This document shows, piece after piece, positions 28,588 to 36,023 of a stretch of 64,000 bases of DNA. Numbering within the stretch: position 1 is the stretch's first letter; every line of letters starts with the position of its first letter. Source of the DNA: Eggerthellaceae bacterium (GTDB lineage: Bacteria; Actinomycetota; Coriobacteriia; Coriobacteriales; Eggerthellaceae); NCBI GenBank assembly GCA_022791455.1, contig JAAVZC010000014.1, positions 397,119-461,118 of the forward strand. The letters run 5' to 3'. The notes beneath the pieces were generated by a model. It was not told the origin of the DNA, did not search any database, and was given only the letters and a program-made list of their open reading frames with translations. The translations under genes and the position numbers were made by a program.

Positions 28588-29419
28588 TGAGAGCCTGCAA
28601 CCGCAGGGCGCCGGTGGGGCAGGCGCTGGTACAGGTGGTGCAGCGGATGCATTCGGGGCTGGTTTGGGTGCGCGTGGGGTCGACCGCCATGGGGCAGACG
28701 GCGGCGCATTTGCCGCAGTGGATGCAGGTGGGCTCGGACCATTTCAGCTGAACCAGGCTGAAGCGATTGAACAAGCCCCACAGGCCGCCAAGCGGGCACA
28801 GGTACCGGCAAAACGGCCGGTGAATGAGCATCGACAGCACCACGATAGCAATGAGGATGCCCAACTTCCAGTCGAAAAGCCAGCCGATTTGGGAGCGCAG
28901 CCGCTCGTCCATAACCAGCAGCGGAAGGCCCGCCTCCAGCGTGCCGGCCGGGCAGACGAACTCGCAAAAGAACGGCGGGGCGTAGCCGTTAGCGGCGGCC
29001 ACCAGCGCCGGCAGGCCGATGACCAGCACCACCAGCATGACGTACTTCAGCCAACGTAGCACGCGGTCCAGCCGCTGGGGCACCCTCAGCTTCGGCACCG
29101 GAATGCGGTGGAGCAGGTCTTGGATGAATCCGAACGGGCATAGCAGGCCGCAGGAAAGGCGCCCCAGCAGAATGCCGAACAGCAGCAGCGTGCCGATGAC
29201 GTAGAAGGGGAAGCCGCGGCCGGTGGAGCCGAAGGCCGCCTGCAGCGCACCGATGGGGCAGGCGCCCAGCGCGCCCGGGCACGAATAGCAGTTCAGCACC
29301 GGCACGCACGCGCTTTTGGTGGGGCCGGTGAAGATCTTCCCTTCCGCGAATCCCATGGCGTAGCCGTTCATGACCGCCGCAGCCGCCAGCTGAATAAGTC
29401 GTTGCGTCCGAACTTTCAC
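28526..29419 (-). CDS. NapH/YccM-like polytopic [4Fe-4S] membrane protein
   Basis: A 297-residue membrane protein with about five helices and many cysteines. Juxtamembrane motifs are CGLLCPFGF, CEFVCPAGT and CRYLCPLGG, and there are two classical cluster motifs near the C-terminus (CIHCGKCAAVCP and CIRCTTCTSACP). Such proteins pass electrons across or along the membrane. The last 20 or so residues are encoded by repeat DNA. GTG 29419 lies 9 bp after the CD1871A-like peptide gene, and a TlpA-type thioredoxin is upstream, so the three probably form one exported-thiol redox unit. Confidence 0.85.
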   Translation of the reverse strand: MKVRTQRLIQLAAAAVMNGYAMGFAEGKIFTGPTKSACVPVLNCYSCPGALGACPIGALQAAFGSTGRGFPFYVIGTLLLFGILLGRLSCGLLCPFGFIQDLLHRIPVPKLRVPQRLDRVLRWLKYVMLVVLVIGLPALVAAANGYAPPFFCEFVCPAGTLEAGLPLLVMDERLRSQIGWLFDWKLGILIAIVVLSMLIHRPFCRYLCPLGGLWGLFNRFSLVQLKWSEPTCIHCGKCAAVCPMAVDPTRTQTSPECIRCTTCTSACPTGALRLQALTSSRPEREARSGEIPHRTAE

Positions 29420-29428
29420 GCGCGCCCC

Positions 29429-29575
29429 CTACCCAATGCCAATGCACTCAAGGCAGATGCGCGCTGCCTTCGCAAACACCAACTGCGCCTCCCCCTGCAG
29501 AAGGCCCACCACAACAAAGGCAACGGCCAGAACGAAGACCACGGCCACTACGGCGATGGAGGTTCGTTTCGTCAT
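29429..29575 (-). CDS. CD1871A-like CXXC-motif membrane peptide
   Basis: A 48-residue peptide. One hydrophobic helix (IAVVAVVFVLAVAFVVVGLL) is followed by GEAQLVFAKAARICLECIGIG. The closing CLECIGIG motif is the hallmark of the small CD1871A family of Clostridia. An AAAGGA site precedes ATG 29575. The CXXC pair sits just outside or at the membrane face and could exchange electrons or disulfides with the TlpA-like and NapH-like neighbours. Confidence 0.8.
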   Translation of the reverse strand: MTKRTSIAVVAVVFVLAVAFVVVGLLQGEAQLVFAKAARICLECIGIG

Positions 29576-29617
29576 GACGGTCCTTTCTTCGTGGTTGCTG
29601 GCTTGCAGTACTCGGTC

Positions 29618-29697
29618 GTCATCCTGAGCACAGCGAAGGATCTTCGCGGCTTGGAGAGATCCTTCGACTCCGCGCTTCGCGCTCCGCTCAGGATGAC
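29618..29697. repeat. Extragenic repeat pair inside the thiol-redox operon
   Basis: GTCATCCTGAGC...GGATCT (29618-29643) faces GATCCTTCGACTCCGCG...CAGGATGAC (29658-29697), forming an inverted pair between the TlpA-like gene and the CXXC peptide gene. Confidence 0.85.
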
Positions 29698-29746
29698 AAT
29701 GGGGAGCTGCTTCAGCTACTTACTCGAGATGACGAGTGGGGCAGGG

Positions 29747-30454
29747 TTATCCGATGGTGATTTCCGGTTTGCCCATGATGGAGAGCTGGTGGTTCACGGC
29801 GTTTTGGATGGTGCGCTCCAAGTTCTGCTGGCCGCCGATGAATTCGGAAAGCGCCTGGCCGTTGGCATCGTAAAGGACGGTGGTGGGCATGTACATGATG
29901 TCGCCGCAGGCCGCCGCCAGGTCGCCGGCGCTGGAAGAGGGCACCAGCGTGACGCCCTTGTAGCCGGCGTCCGCCAGGATGGATTTCGCCTCAGTCACGC
30001 CGGACTGGCTGTCCAGCAGCACCGTGATCAGCTGCACGTTCTCCGGCAGAGCCGCCTGGATCTTCGCCAGATCCGGCATTTCAGCCACGCAGGGCGGGCA
30101 GGTGATAGACCAGAAGTTCACCACCGTGACGTCCTTGTCGCGCAGGTCGGCGGCGGAGAAGGTGCCTCCGTCAATGGTGTCGGCGGTGAAGTTGCCCAGG
30201 TTGCCCACTGTAGGCGCCTCGGCCACATCGGTGCCGGACCAGTTGTCGCCAGCCGTCGCGCCGGAGTTGCCCTGGCCGGAACTGGAGCCGTTGGCGTTGT
30301 TGCTATTGTTGCTGCCGCCATTCGCCGGCTGACCCTGTTCCGTCGGAGCCTTGTCTGCCGCGCCATCATTCGCCGGCGCCGAGCACCCCACAGCAAAAAG
30401 CCCCATCGCCAACGCGGCGCTCACCGCCGTCAGCCGCACAAACATCTTCTTCAT
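29747..30454 (-). CDS. TlpA/ResA-type thioredoxin-fold lipoprotein
   Basis: A 235-residue exported thiol-disulfide oxidoreductase. A lipoprotein signal ends FAVGC, then comes an Asn/Gly/Ser-rich flexible linker (about 60 residues) and a thioredoxin fold. The active site is WSITCPPCVAEMP and the cis-proline loop is YMPTTVLYD. Such proteins reduce disulfides outside the membrane, for example in cytochrome c maturation, relevant here given the many heme proteins in the window. AAGGAGGG precedes ATG 30454. It is followed by the CXXC peptide and NapH-like genes. Confidence 0.9.
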   Translation of the reverse strand: MKKMFVRLTAVSAALAMGLFAVGCSAPANDGAADKAPTEQGQPANGGSNNSNNANGSSSGQGNSGATAGDNWSGTDVAEAPTVGNLGNFTADTIDGGTFSAADLRDKDVTVVNFWSITCPPCVAEMPDLAKIQAALPENVQLITVLLDSQSGVTEAKSILADAGYKGVTLVPSSSAGDLAAACGDIMYMPTTVLYDANGQALSEFIGGQQNLERTIQNAVNHQLSIMGKPEITIG

Positions 30455-30553
30455 ACAAGCCCTCCTTCAGGCAAAACAGTTTTTGCCCACTATAGCGAAG
30501 GAAGGCAGAAGTTTCCCGAAACTCCCCAATTGCCCCAAACTTGTAAGGGAGAA

Positions 30554-30579
30554 GATCCTTCGCTCCGCTCAGGATGACG
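30554..30579. repeat. Extragenic repeat unit, short type
   Basis: GATCCTTCGCTCCGCTCAGG followed by ATGACG, a single 26-bp unit. Confidence 0.85.
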
Positions 30580-30624
30580 ACCAGGGGCGGACAGGACGAC
30601 AGGCAGCAACGTCAACCAACCAGC

Positions 30625-30712
30625 GGGGCGGGGCGGCCCTCACCAAGCGAGTTCCGCAGCGCAGCGAGGACTGTTTGAGCGACTGAGGGTTGTCCCGCCC
30701 CGCCGCCCCGCG
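30625..30712. repeat. Inverted-repeat element of the AGCGAGTTCCGC type (copy 2)
   Basis: The core AGCGAGTTCCGCAGCGCAGC...GGACTGTTTGAGCGACTGA (30646-30685) is flanked by GGGGCGGGGCGG and an inverted GCCCCGCC-rich arm. It shares the core with 21986-22095 but has different flanking arms. Confidence 0.75.
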
Positions 30713-30732
30713 AGGAGCGACGATCGGATCCG

Positions 30733-31167
30733 CTATTCCCCCGCGACTTCTTGCTGGTAGAAGGCGTAGAGTGCGGGGAGGGCGTGTTTTTGGCTGACGG
30801 GGCGGAAGGTTTCTTTGTCCACCAGGCACAGCGTCATCTTCGCATCTACGAGCGGGCGGTCCACTTCGGGGTCATCGCCCGCGCGGAACACCCGCTGGCG
30901 GTACACCGCGCGCGTGGGCGTGGCCGACTCCACCGAGGTGCGCACGAATGCCTCTTCGCCGTAGCGCAGCGCCGCACCATAGGAAATATCCGCGTGATAG
31001 ACCGGGCTCATGTAGCCCTGCTCCTCGATTTCCGTATAGGAAAAACCGTTGCGCTTCAGGAAGTCCACGCGGCCGTCCTCGAAATACAGCAGGTAGCTGC
31101 CGTGGTACACCACCCCCATCATGTCGGTCTCGGCATAGCGAACCGTGATAGGCGTATCGACGAACAT
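30733..31167 (-). CDS. Acyl-CoA thioesterase, YbgC/4HBT hotdog family
   Basis: A 144-residue single-hotdog protein with the 4-hydroxybenzoyl-CoA thioesterase motif VRYAETDMMGVVYHGSYLLY, whose aspartate is catalytic. Members hydrolyse acyl-CoA or acyl-ACP thioesters; substrate preference cannot be read here. The gene is monocistronic, with a repeat element after it. Confidence 0.9.
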   Translation of the reverse strand: MFVDTPITVRYAETDMMGVVYHGSYLLYFEDGRVDFLKRNGFSYTEIEEQGYMSPVYHADISYGAALRYGEEAFVRTSVESATPTRAVYRQRVFRAGDDPEVDRPLVDAKMTLCLVDKETFRPVSQKHALPALYAFYQQEVAGE

Positions 31168-31337
31168 GGGCGCTCCTTACAACATGGCGAACAGGACAGC
31201 CCTTGCATTATAGAACCAGAAACCGTTTGCGGAGCAGCGGGCTTTCCCGCGCCGTGCGGAACAGCCCCGCCTCAGCTTGGCCGGGCAGTCCGCCGTGTCC
31301 GAGCAAGACGCGGCCCAGGATGCCGCCCGTCGCCTCT

Positions 31338-32045
31338 TTATGCCCCTACGCGGTACAGCAGGTGCACGCCGCCGCCTGCAACCGGTTGCGCCTTCGCCAG
31401 CTGCAACGCAATGGGCCTTGACTCGTTGACGCCGGTCATCCAGTCGAATGTCGTCGCCAATTGAGGGTCACCGCTAACCAACGGCGCCACTACAACCGAC
31501 ACCTCATCAACGCAGCCCGCCTCCAAGAAAGACCAATCGGCCATACCGCCGCCGCAGACGAGCAGCGTGGAAATGCCGAACAGCTCCTGCAGCTTCCGCG
31601 TTGCCAGCGCGAAGTCCATCCGCTCTTCTCCCGCCACGATGTAGGCAACGCCCTTTTCGCGCAGATAAGCCAGGAAGTTTTTGGGGGTCTTTTCGGTCAC
31701 GATCTCAATCACCTGCGCATCGGGACGGCCAGGGCGGCGCAAGACGGGGTCCTTCCAGAACACCTCTCCCTGGGCGTCGATAGCCACCACATATTCCGAG
31801 CCGCTGGCACCGCCGCGCCCGGCGAAGTCGCCTGCAGGCACCGCAACGGGTTCGTTCGCCAACGCCACAACGCTCCGCCCGGCAAAATCTTTCGCCGTCG
31901 TAGTTCCGTACAGAATCGCATCGGCGTTCATCTCTTCGCGAATCTTTCCGTAGGCCTTGCGCGACCCCTCCGCCGCGGCTGCTCCCATGAACGGACCGGA
32001 AATTCGCCCATCGAGCGAGCAATATATGTGAACGATCGTGCGCAT
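31338..32045 (-). CDS. RibD C-terminal/dihydrofolate reductase-like protein
   Basis: A 235-residue reductase-fold protein. MRTIVHIYCSLDGRISGPFM is the first strand and binding loop, ADAILYGTTTAKDF the second element, and TLLVCGGGMADWSFLEAGCV the NADPH-binding Gly-rich motif. The family includes riboflavin-pathway reductases and many uncharacterised oxidoreductases; no deaminase domain is present. ATG 32045 has a GAAGGGA site, and the frame upstream of it is discarded. No partner genes adjoin it. Confidence 0.8.
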   Translation of the reverse strand: MRTIVHIYCSLDGRISGPFMGAAAAEGSRKAYGKIREEMNADAILYGTTTAKDFAGRSVVALANEPVAVPAGDFAGRGGASGSEYVVAIDAQGEVFWKDPVLRRPGRPDAQVIEIVTEKTPKNFLAYLREKGVAYIVAGEERMDFALATRKLQELFGISTLLVCGGGMADWSFLEAGCVDEVSVVVAPLVSGDPQLATTFDWMTGVNESRPIALQLAKAQPVAGGGVHLLYRVGA

Positions 32046-32264
32046 AAGCTTCCCTTCGCAATTTGAATGCCGAATTCGATGCTCCTTAGTTTGCGCGAAC
32101 CGCCCCACAATGCACCCTGCTAATTTCACAACGATGCTTTCCCGAGACGCATGGCCCGTAGAAAATGATGCACGGAGCGCAATCTGGAATACCCAAGCGG
32201 CAATGTACTTTCCTACCCTTATCGCCGAAACTGGAGGAGTACTTGACCACGCGTCGGCGCTTCG

Positions 32265-32588
32265 CTATTCCTCTTTTCCGTGCCGTTTGATCCTGTGCTC
32301 CGCTTCTTTGTAAACAGCATCTTTGTCGCGGGGGCCAATTGCCACTATTTCCACAACTTCAACCGTTCCATCGGCCAAAATGCGAAACACCATGCGAAGG
32401 CCCGCGCTTCGCCATTTCAGTTTTTTGCAACCAGACAAACTGCCCTTTAGGGGCTCCCCTATTTCGTCGGCCCTTGTTTTCAGTCGGCTGATTGCGACGT
32501 CCACAAGCCGCTTAGTCGAACCATCAAGCTTCCGGTACTCCTTAAGCGCCTCGCTGCTAATAAAGGCAACCTGAAACTGCCCGCTCAT
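32265..32588 (-). CDS. RelE/ParE-superfamily toxin
   Basis: A 107-residue toxin-fold protein: VAFISSEALKEYRKLDGSTK, a helical pair, then the core strand GCKKLKWRSAGLRMVFRIL. The Lys/Arg residues in the latter region resemble the mRNA-cleaving site of RelE. ATG 32588 overlaps the antitoxin stop codon by 4 bp, so translation is coupled. The family normally halts translation when the antitoxin is lost. Local codon use is less GC-rich than nearby genes, suggesting acquisition by transfer. Confidence 0.85.
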   Translation of the reverse strand: MSGQFQVAFISSEALKEYRKLDGSTKRLVDVAISRLKTRADEIGEPLKGSLSGCKKLKWRSAGLRMVFRILADGTVEVVEIVAIGPRDKDAVYKEAEHRIKRHGKEE

Positions 32589-32947
32589 TCGAAAAGCTCT
32601 TCGTCTGGGATATCCACCTCGGCTGCAGCATCTATTTCCGCAAGCTCCTCATCGGAAAGCACATCCTGAAGAAGAAGCGGTTTGTGGTCGACTTCGCCAC
32701 GCGCCGCCGCGACGCGCTCAGCGGCAATTCGCTCAAACTCCTGCTCATGGAAATATTGGAGTTCACCATACATTCGCTCGTAGGTGTCGTAGTCAAGAAG
32801 AACCGAGTCTATGCCGTTGCGCCCTGAAATGTACTGGGGCTGCTTCTTCGCGCGCTTTCGCAAAGCAGAGAATTCCTTGCTGGCGGTAGTCGCGGATACA
32901 ATCTGCTCTTTTGTGAAAAAGGGCTTTTCAAGTAAAACGGGAGACAT
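32585..32947 (-). CDS. Phd/YefM-like antitoxin
   Basis: A 120-residue protein. The N-terminal half resembles Phd/YefM DNA-binding domains (IVSATTASKEFSALRKRAKK, then VLLDYDTYERMYGE). An acidic C-terminal region (SDEELAEIDAAAEVDIPDEE) probably wraps the toxin. AAGGAG precedes ATG 32947. An imperfect palindrome and a TATAAT box lie just upstream, consistent with autoregulation. Confidence 0.8.
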   Translation of the reverse strand: MSPVLLEKPFFTKEQIVSATTASKEFSALRKRAKKQPQYISGRNGIDSVLLDYDTYERMYGELQYFHEQEFERIAAERVAAARGEVDHKPLLLQDVLSDEELAEIDAAAEVDIPDEELFE

Positions 32948-32974
32948 TCGGACTCCTTTCTCAAATGTCTCCCT

Positions 32975-33006
32975 ATTATAATCCTTATTTCAATCCGTAT
33001 TGGAAT
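32975..33006 (-). promoter_or_regulatory. Antitoxin promoter and imperfect palindromic operator
   Basis: On the complement, TATAAT (32975-32980) lies downstream of the near-palindrome ATTCCAATACGGATTGAAAT (32987-33006). No clear -35 was found, as expected if the site overlaps the repressor footprint. Confidence 0.5.
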
Positions 33007-33013
33007 CTGTAAC

Positions 33014-34687
33014 TTATTGAGAATAGGTGCTGAGGAATTGGGCTAGTTTGTCCATGGTTTCTTCGAGCACTTCGATGCGGGGCAGGAAGACCACGCGGAA
33101 ATGGTCCGGCTGCTTCCAGTTGAAGGCGCCGCCGTGGGAGATGAGCACCTTTTGGTCGTGCAGCAAATCCAGGGCGAACTGCTCGTCATCGGTGATGTTG
33201 AAGCGCTTCACATCCAGCTTCGGGAAGATGTAGAAACCGGCCTTCGGCTTCACCGCGCTCACGCCGGGGATGGAGTTGAGCGCCTCGTACACGAAATCGC
33301 GCTGCTCGTAGACGCGGCCGCCGGGGACGATGTAGCCGTTGACGGACTGGTGGCCGCCCAGCGCCGTCTGCACGATGGACTGCGCGGGCACGTTCGAGCA
33401 CATGCGCATGTTGCAGAGCATGTTCAGCCCCAGAATGTAGTCCTTCGCGCGCCACTTCGGGCCGGAAAGAATCATCCAGCCAATACGGTAGCCGGCCACC
33501 ATGTGGGACTTCGACAGGCCGCTGAAGGTGACGCAGAACAGGTCGGGCGCCAGCGACGCGGTGGAAATATGCTGGAAGCCATCCATCACCAGGCGGTCGT
33601 AGATTTCATCGGAGAAGATGATGAGGCCGTGCTGGCGGGCGATTTCCACGATGCCCTCCAGCACTTCGCGGGAGTAGAGAGCACCGGTGGGATTGTTGGG
33701 GTTGATGACCACGATGGCCTTGGTGCGGTCGGTGATCTTGGAGCGAATATCGTCCAGGTCCGGGTTCCAGTCCGCCTGCTCGTCGCAGATGTAGTGGACG
33801 GCGGTGCCGCCGGCCAGGTTCACGCAGGCGGTCCACAGCGGGTAGTCCGGCGAAGGCACCAGCACTTCGTCGCCGTTGTCCACGAGCGCCGAGAGCGAGA
33901 TGTTGATGAGCTCGCTCACGCCGTTGCCGGTATAGATGTCGTCGATGGTCACATGCGGGATGCCCTTGATTTGCGCGTACTGCATGATGGCCTTGCGCGC
34001 GGAGAACAGGCCCTTGGAATCGGAATAGCCCTCGCAGTCGGTCAGCTGGGCGCGCATGTCGTAGATGACTTCGTCGGGGGTACGGAATCCGAAGGGGGCC
34101 GGGTTGCCGATGTTCAGTTTCAGGATCTGAGTGCCGGCCGCCTCCATGCGCGCGGCTTCGTCCGCCACCGGACCGCGCACGTCGTACAGAACGTTGTCCA
34201 GCTTCGACGATTTCTTGATGGGGGGCAGCGGGGCCGCGGGGCGTTCAGCTTCCTTTTCCGGGAAGGGAACTTTGGGGGCCACCGGCGAATAGGGGGTAGA
34301 GGTAATGGAAGCGCGCCAGCCGTGTTCCATGGCTTGTTCAATTTCTGTTGAACCATTTTTTGAACCAGCGGTTGAACCTTGTTTTGAACCAGTTCTTGAA
34401 CCGGTCCCTTCAGCGCGAACGGACTTGGCGGCGTAGTCGGCAATTTCGCCATCCACGAATGGCAAGCCCACGCCCTCCTGCAACCAGGAAAGTTCAATAT
34501 CGAGAATGCGAGAAAGAACTTCCATCGCATCTTTCCGCGGAACGGTTTTTCCGCTGACGTATTGGCTTACTTGGCTTTTTCCCAGCTTGAAGCCCTCATC
34601 GGCAGCCAATCGAATAATGTCTGCCTGCTTGAGCCCACGCTTGTCCATGGCCCAGCGCAACCGTTGTTCAAACGAGTTCAATTCCAT
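33014..34687 (-). CDS. Fusion of XRE-type DNA-binding domain and class I aminotransferase (AlaA-like)
   Basis: A 557-residue protein. Residues about 1-75 form a Cro/XRE helix-turn-helix (LKQADIIRLAADEGFKLGKS, QVSQYVSGKTVPRKDAMEVL). A Gly/Ser-rich linker made by a 12-bp tandem repeat follows. From about residue 165 it is a full PLP aminotransferase close to alanine aminotransferases: NPNNPTGALY, DEIYDRLVMD and the PLP lysine in SGLSKSHMVAGYRIGW. AGGAGG precedes ATG 34687. The fusion order (HTH then aminotransferase) is like MocR proteins, but those carry a GntR winged helix, not XRE. A palindrome just upstream may be its own operator. Confidence 0.85.
   Translation of the reverse strand: MELNSFEQRLRWAMDKRGLKQADIIRLAADEGFKLGKSQVSQYVSGKTVPRKDAMEVLSRILDIELSWLQEGVGLPFVDGEIADYAAKSVRAEGTGSRTGSKQGSTAGSKNGSTEIEQAMEHGWRASITSTPYSPVAPKVPFPEKEAERPAAPLPPIKKSSKLDNVLYDVRGPVADEAARMEAAGTQILKLNIGNPAPFGFRTPDEVIYDMRAQLTDCEGYSDSKGLFSARKAIMQYAQIKGIPHVTIDDIYTGNGVSELINISLSALVDNGDEVLVPSPDYPLWTACVNLAGGTAVHYICDEQADWNPDLDDIRSKITDRTKAIVVINPNNPTGALYSREVLEGIVEIARQHGLIIFSDEIYDRLVMDGFQHISTASLAPDLFCVTFSGLSKSHMVAGYRIGWMILSGPKWRAKDYILGLNMLCNMRMCSNVPAQSIVQTALGGHQSVNGYIVPGGRVYEQRDFVYEALNSIPGVSAVKPKAGFYIFPKLDVKRFNITDDEQFALDLLHDQKVLISHGGAFNWKQPDHFRVVFLPRIEVLEETMDKLAQFLSTYSQ
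34343..34402. repeat. Five 12-bp tandem repeats encoding the linker
   Basis: On the complement the unit starts GGTTCAA, repeated five times at exact 12-bp spacing with variable last five bases. It encodes a Gly-Ser-x-x pattern between the HTH and aminotransferase domains. Confidence 0.9.
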
Positions 34688-34719
34688 TTTGAACCTCCTA
34701 GAAGATGATTGAACTATTA

Positions 34720-34732
34720 AACCACAATGGTT
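34720..34732. promoter_or_regulatory. Possible operator of the HTH-aminotransferase gene
   Basis: AACCACAATGGTT is a perfect 5-3-5 palindrome centred about 40 bp upstream of the start codon. Extra GTTCAA-like half sites lie between it and the gene. Confidence 0.45.
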
Positions 34733-34778
34733 CAGAAATATAGCCAGCATGGGCAAAATACGCAGATGCGGCAACAAA

Positions 34779-34806
34779 AAAGGGCCGCATACGAATGCAG
34801 CCCTTT
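34779..34806 (-). terminator. Terminator of the dlt-like operon
   Basis: On the complement, AAAGGGCTGCAT pairs with ATGCGGCCCTTT across TCGT and is followed by TTTTGTTG. It begins 31 bp after the stop codon of the SGNH-like gene. Confidence 0.85.
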
Positions 34807-34836
34807 AAGAAACTAGTGATCTTGGAAGTTCAATTG

Positions 34837-35862
34837 CTAGTCTAGTTTGGTGGTGGTTTTGCTTTCTACTTGGGCGTCGTAGGGGGCTACGGCGTTTTCG
34901 AAGGAGCTGTAGGCGGGGTCGGTGCGGTGGTCTTCCAGGTTGTACTGGCTGATTAGAATGTCGGCAATGGCCTCCGACACCTTCTTCGCGCCGGCGTAAT
35001 TCACGTGATCGCCGCCGTCGTAGCTTTCGGTGTTCCAGTCGATATCCACCTTGTCGGCGCCGTCATTCATGTTGATGAAGGGGATCCCCGTCTCCTTCGA
35101 TACCTGCTCCATGGTGGCCTGGCGCTTCTCGTTCCAGTTCACAATAGAGGGCGTAGCGATGACCACCAGCTGGGCGCCCGCTGCCTTACAGCGCTCGTTC
35201 ATGGATTCCAGAATGGTCAGGTTGCGCGCGGGAATGTCGGTCTTCATCGGCTTAGCGGCCTCTTCCGCGGCAATCTGCTCGTAATCCGGCGCCTTCGCCT
35301 TAAAGCGCAGCTTGAAGCCCTTCAGGTTGTCGGTCCAGGTGTTTTCCGGGTCCACCACGAAGTCTTCCGGCGTCAGCTGCTTCCAGCGGTCGTGGTGCTC
35401 GATGGCGGGGAAGGCGTCGTTCACGCCGCGCGCCAGCACCTTCTCGTACGAGAAGCGACGGAAGAGCGCATTCGCCTCCAGGAACACCACCTTGGGGTGC
35501 TGGGTCTTTAGCACGCGGTCCAAGAAGGTGCTGCAGTAGGGCAGCGTCTGGCCGCTGGTGGCGCAATCGTAGGTGGCCAGGCCGTGGTTCTTCCACATTT
35601 CCATGGGGGAAATGGCGGTGTAGGTTTCGCTGTCGCCGATGAAGACGGCGTCGATGGTGTTGGGTGCTTCGCCGGTGAAGGCGTTCGAGGAAGCGTTGAT
35701 CATGCCCGCATCCGCCGAGTTGTTCTTCGGCTGGAACACCGGCCCGAGCGCCGCCACCAACGCCACGCCTATCAGCGTAAACGCCACCAAGGCCGCCCCC
35801 GACCGCAACCGCCGCCCCCACTTCGAGGGCTCTTTGCGCTGCGATGTGTCCTTCGTTTCCAC
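34837..35862 (-). CDS. Membrane-anchored SGNH/DltD-like protein
   Basis: A 341-residue protein with one N-terminal membrane helix (about 20-43) and an extracytoplasmic SGNH-like fold. The nucleophile block is DAVFIGDSETYTAISP (Ser in GDSE), and the C-terminal Asp-x-x-His equivalent is YDGGDHVNYAGAKK. DltD and AlgJ/AlgX proteins of this type cooperate with an MBOAT partner to move acyl or aminoacyl groups onto surface polymers. GTG 35862 follows AAGGAAG. It is the last gene of the operon, separated from the MBOAT gene by a repeat block. Confidence 0.8.
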   Translation of the reverse strand: METKDTSQRKEPSKWGRRLRSGAALVAFTLIGVALVAALGPVFQPKNNSADAGMINASSNAFTGEAPNTIDAVFIGDSETYTAISPMEMWKNHGLATYDCATSGQTLPYCSTFLDRVLKTQHPKVVFLEANALFRRFSYEKVLARGVNDAFPAIEHHDRWKQLTPEDFVVDPENTWTDNLKGFKLRFKAKAPDYEQIAAEEAAKPMKTDIPARNLTILESMNERCKAAGAQLVVIATPSIVNWNEKRQATMEQVSKETGIPFINMNDGADKVDIDWNTESYDGGDHVNYAGAKKVSEAIADILISQYNLEDHRTDPAYSSFENAVAPYDAQVESKTTTKLD

Positions 35863-35896
35863 TTCGCTTCCTTCTTTCGTCTAACTTCGCATTTTC

Positions 35897-36021
35897 GTCA
35901 TCTTGAGCGAAGGCCGAAGGCCGTAGTCGAAATATCTTCTCGGCCCTCAACGACGCCTTCGGCGATTGCCGCCAAAGGGCCGCTAAGATCCTTCGACTCG
36001 CTACGCTCGCTCAGGATGACG
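35897..36021. repeat. Extragenic repeat block inside the dlt-like operon
   Basis: GTCATCTTGAGCGAAGGCCG...GTAGTCGAAATATCTTC (from 35897) faces GATCCTTCGACTCGCTACG...CAGGATGACG (35988-36021). Confidence 0.85.
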
Positions 36022-36023
36022 AA

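Noticed and set aside
32038..32313. A 91-codon plus-strand frame between the reductase and toxin genes
   Set aside because: No ribosome site or recognisable domain, and it overlaps both neighbours' ends.
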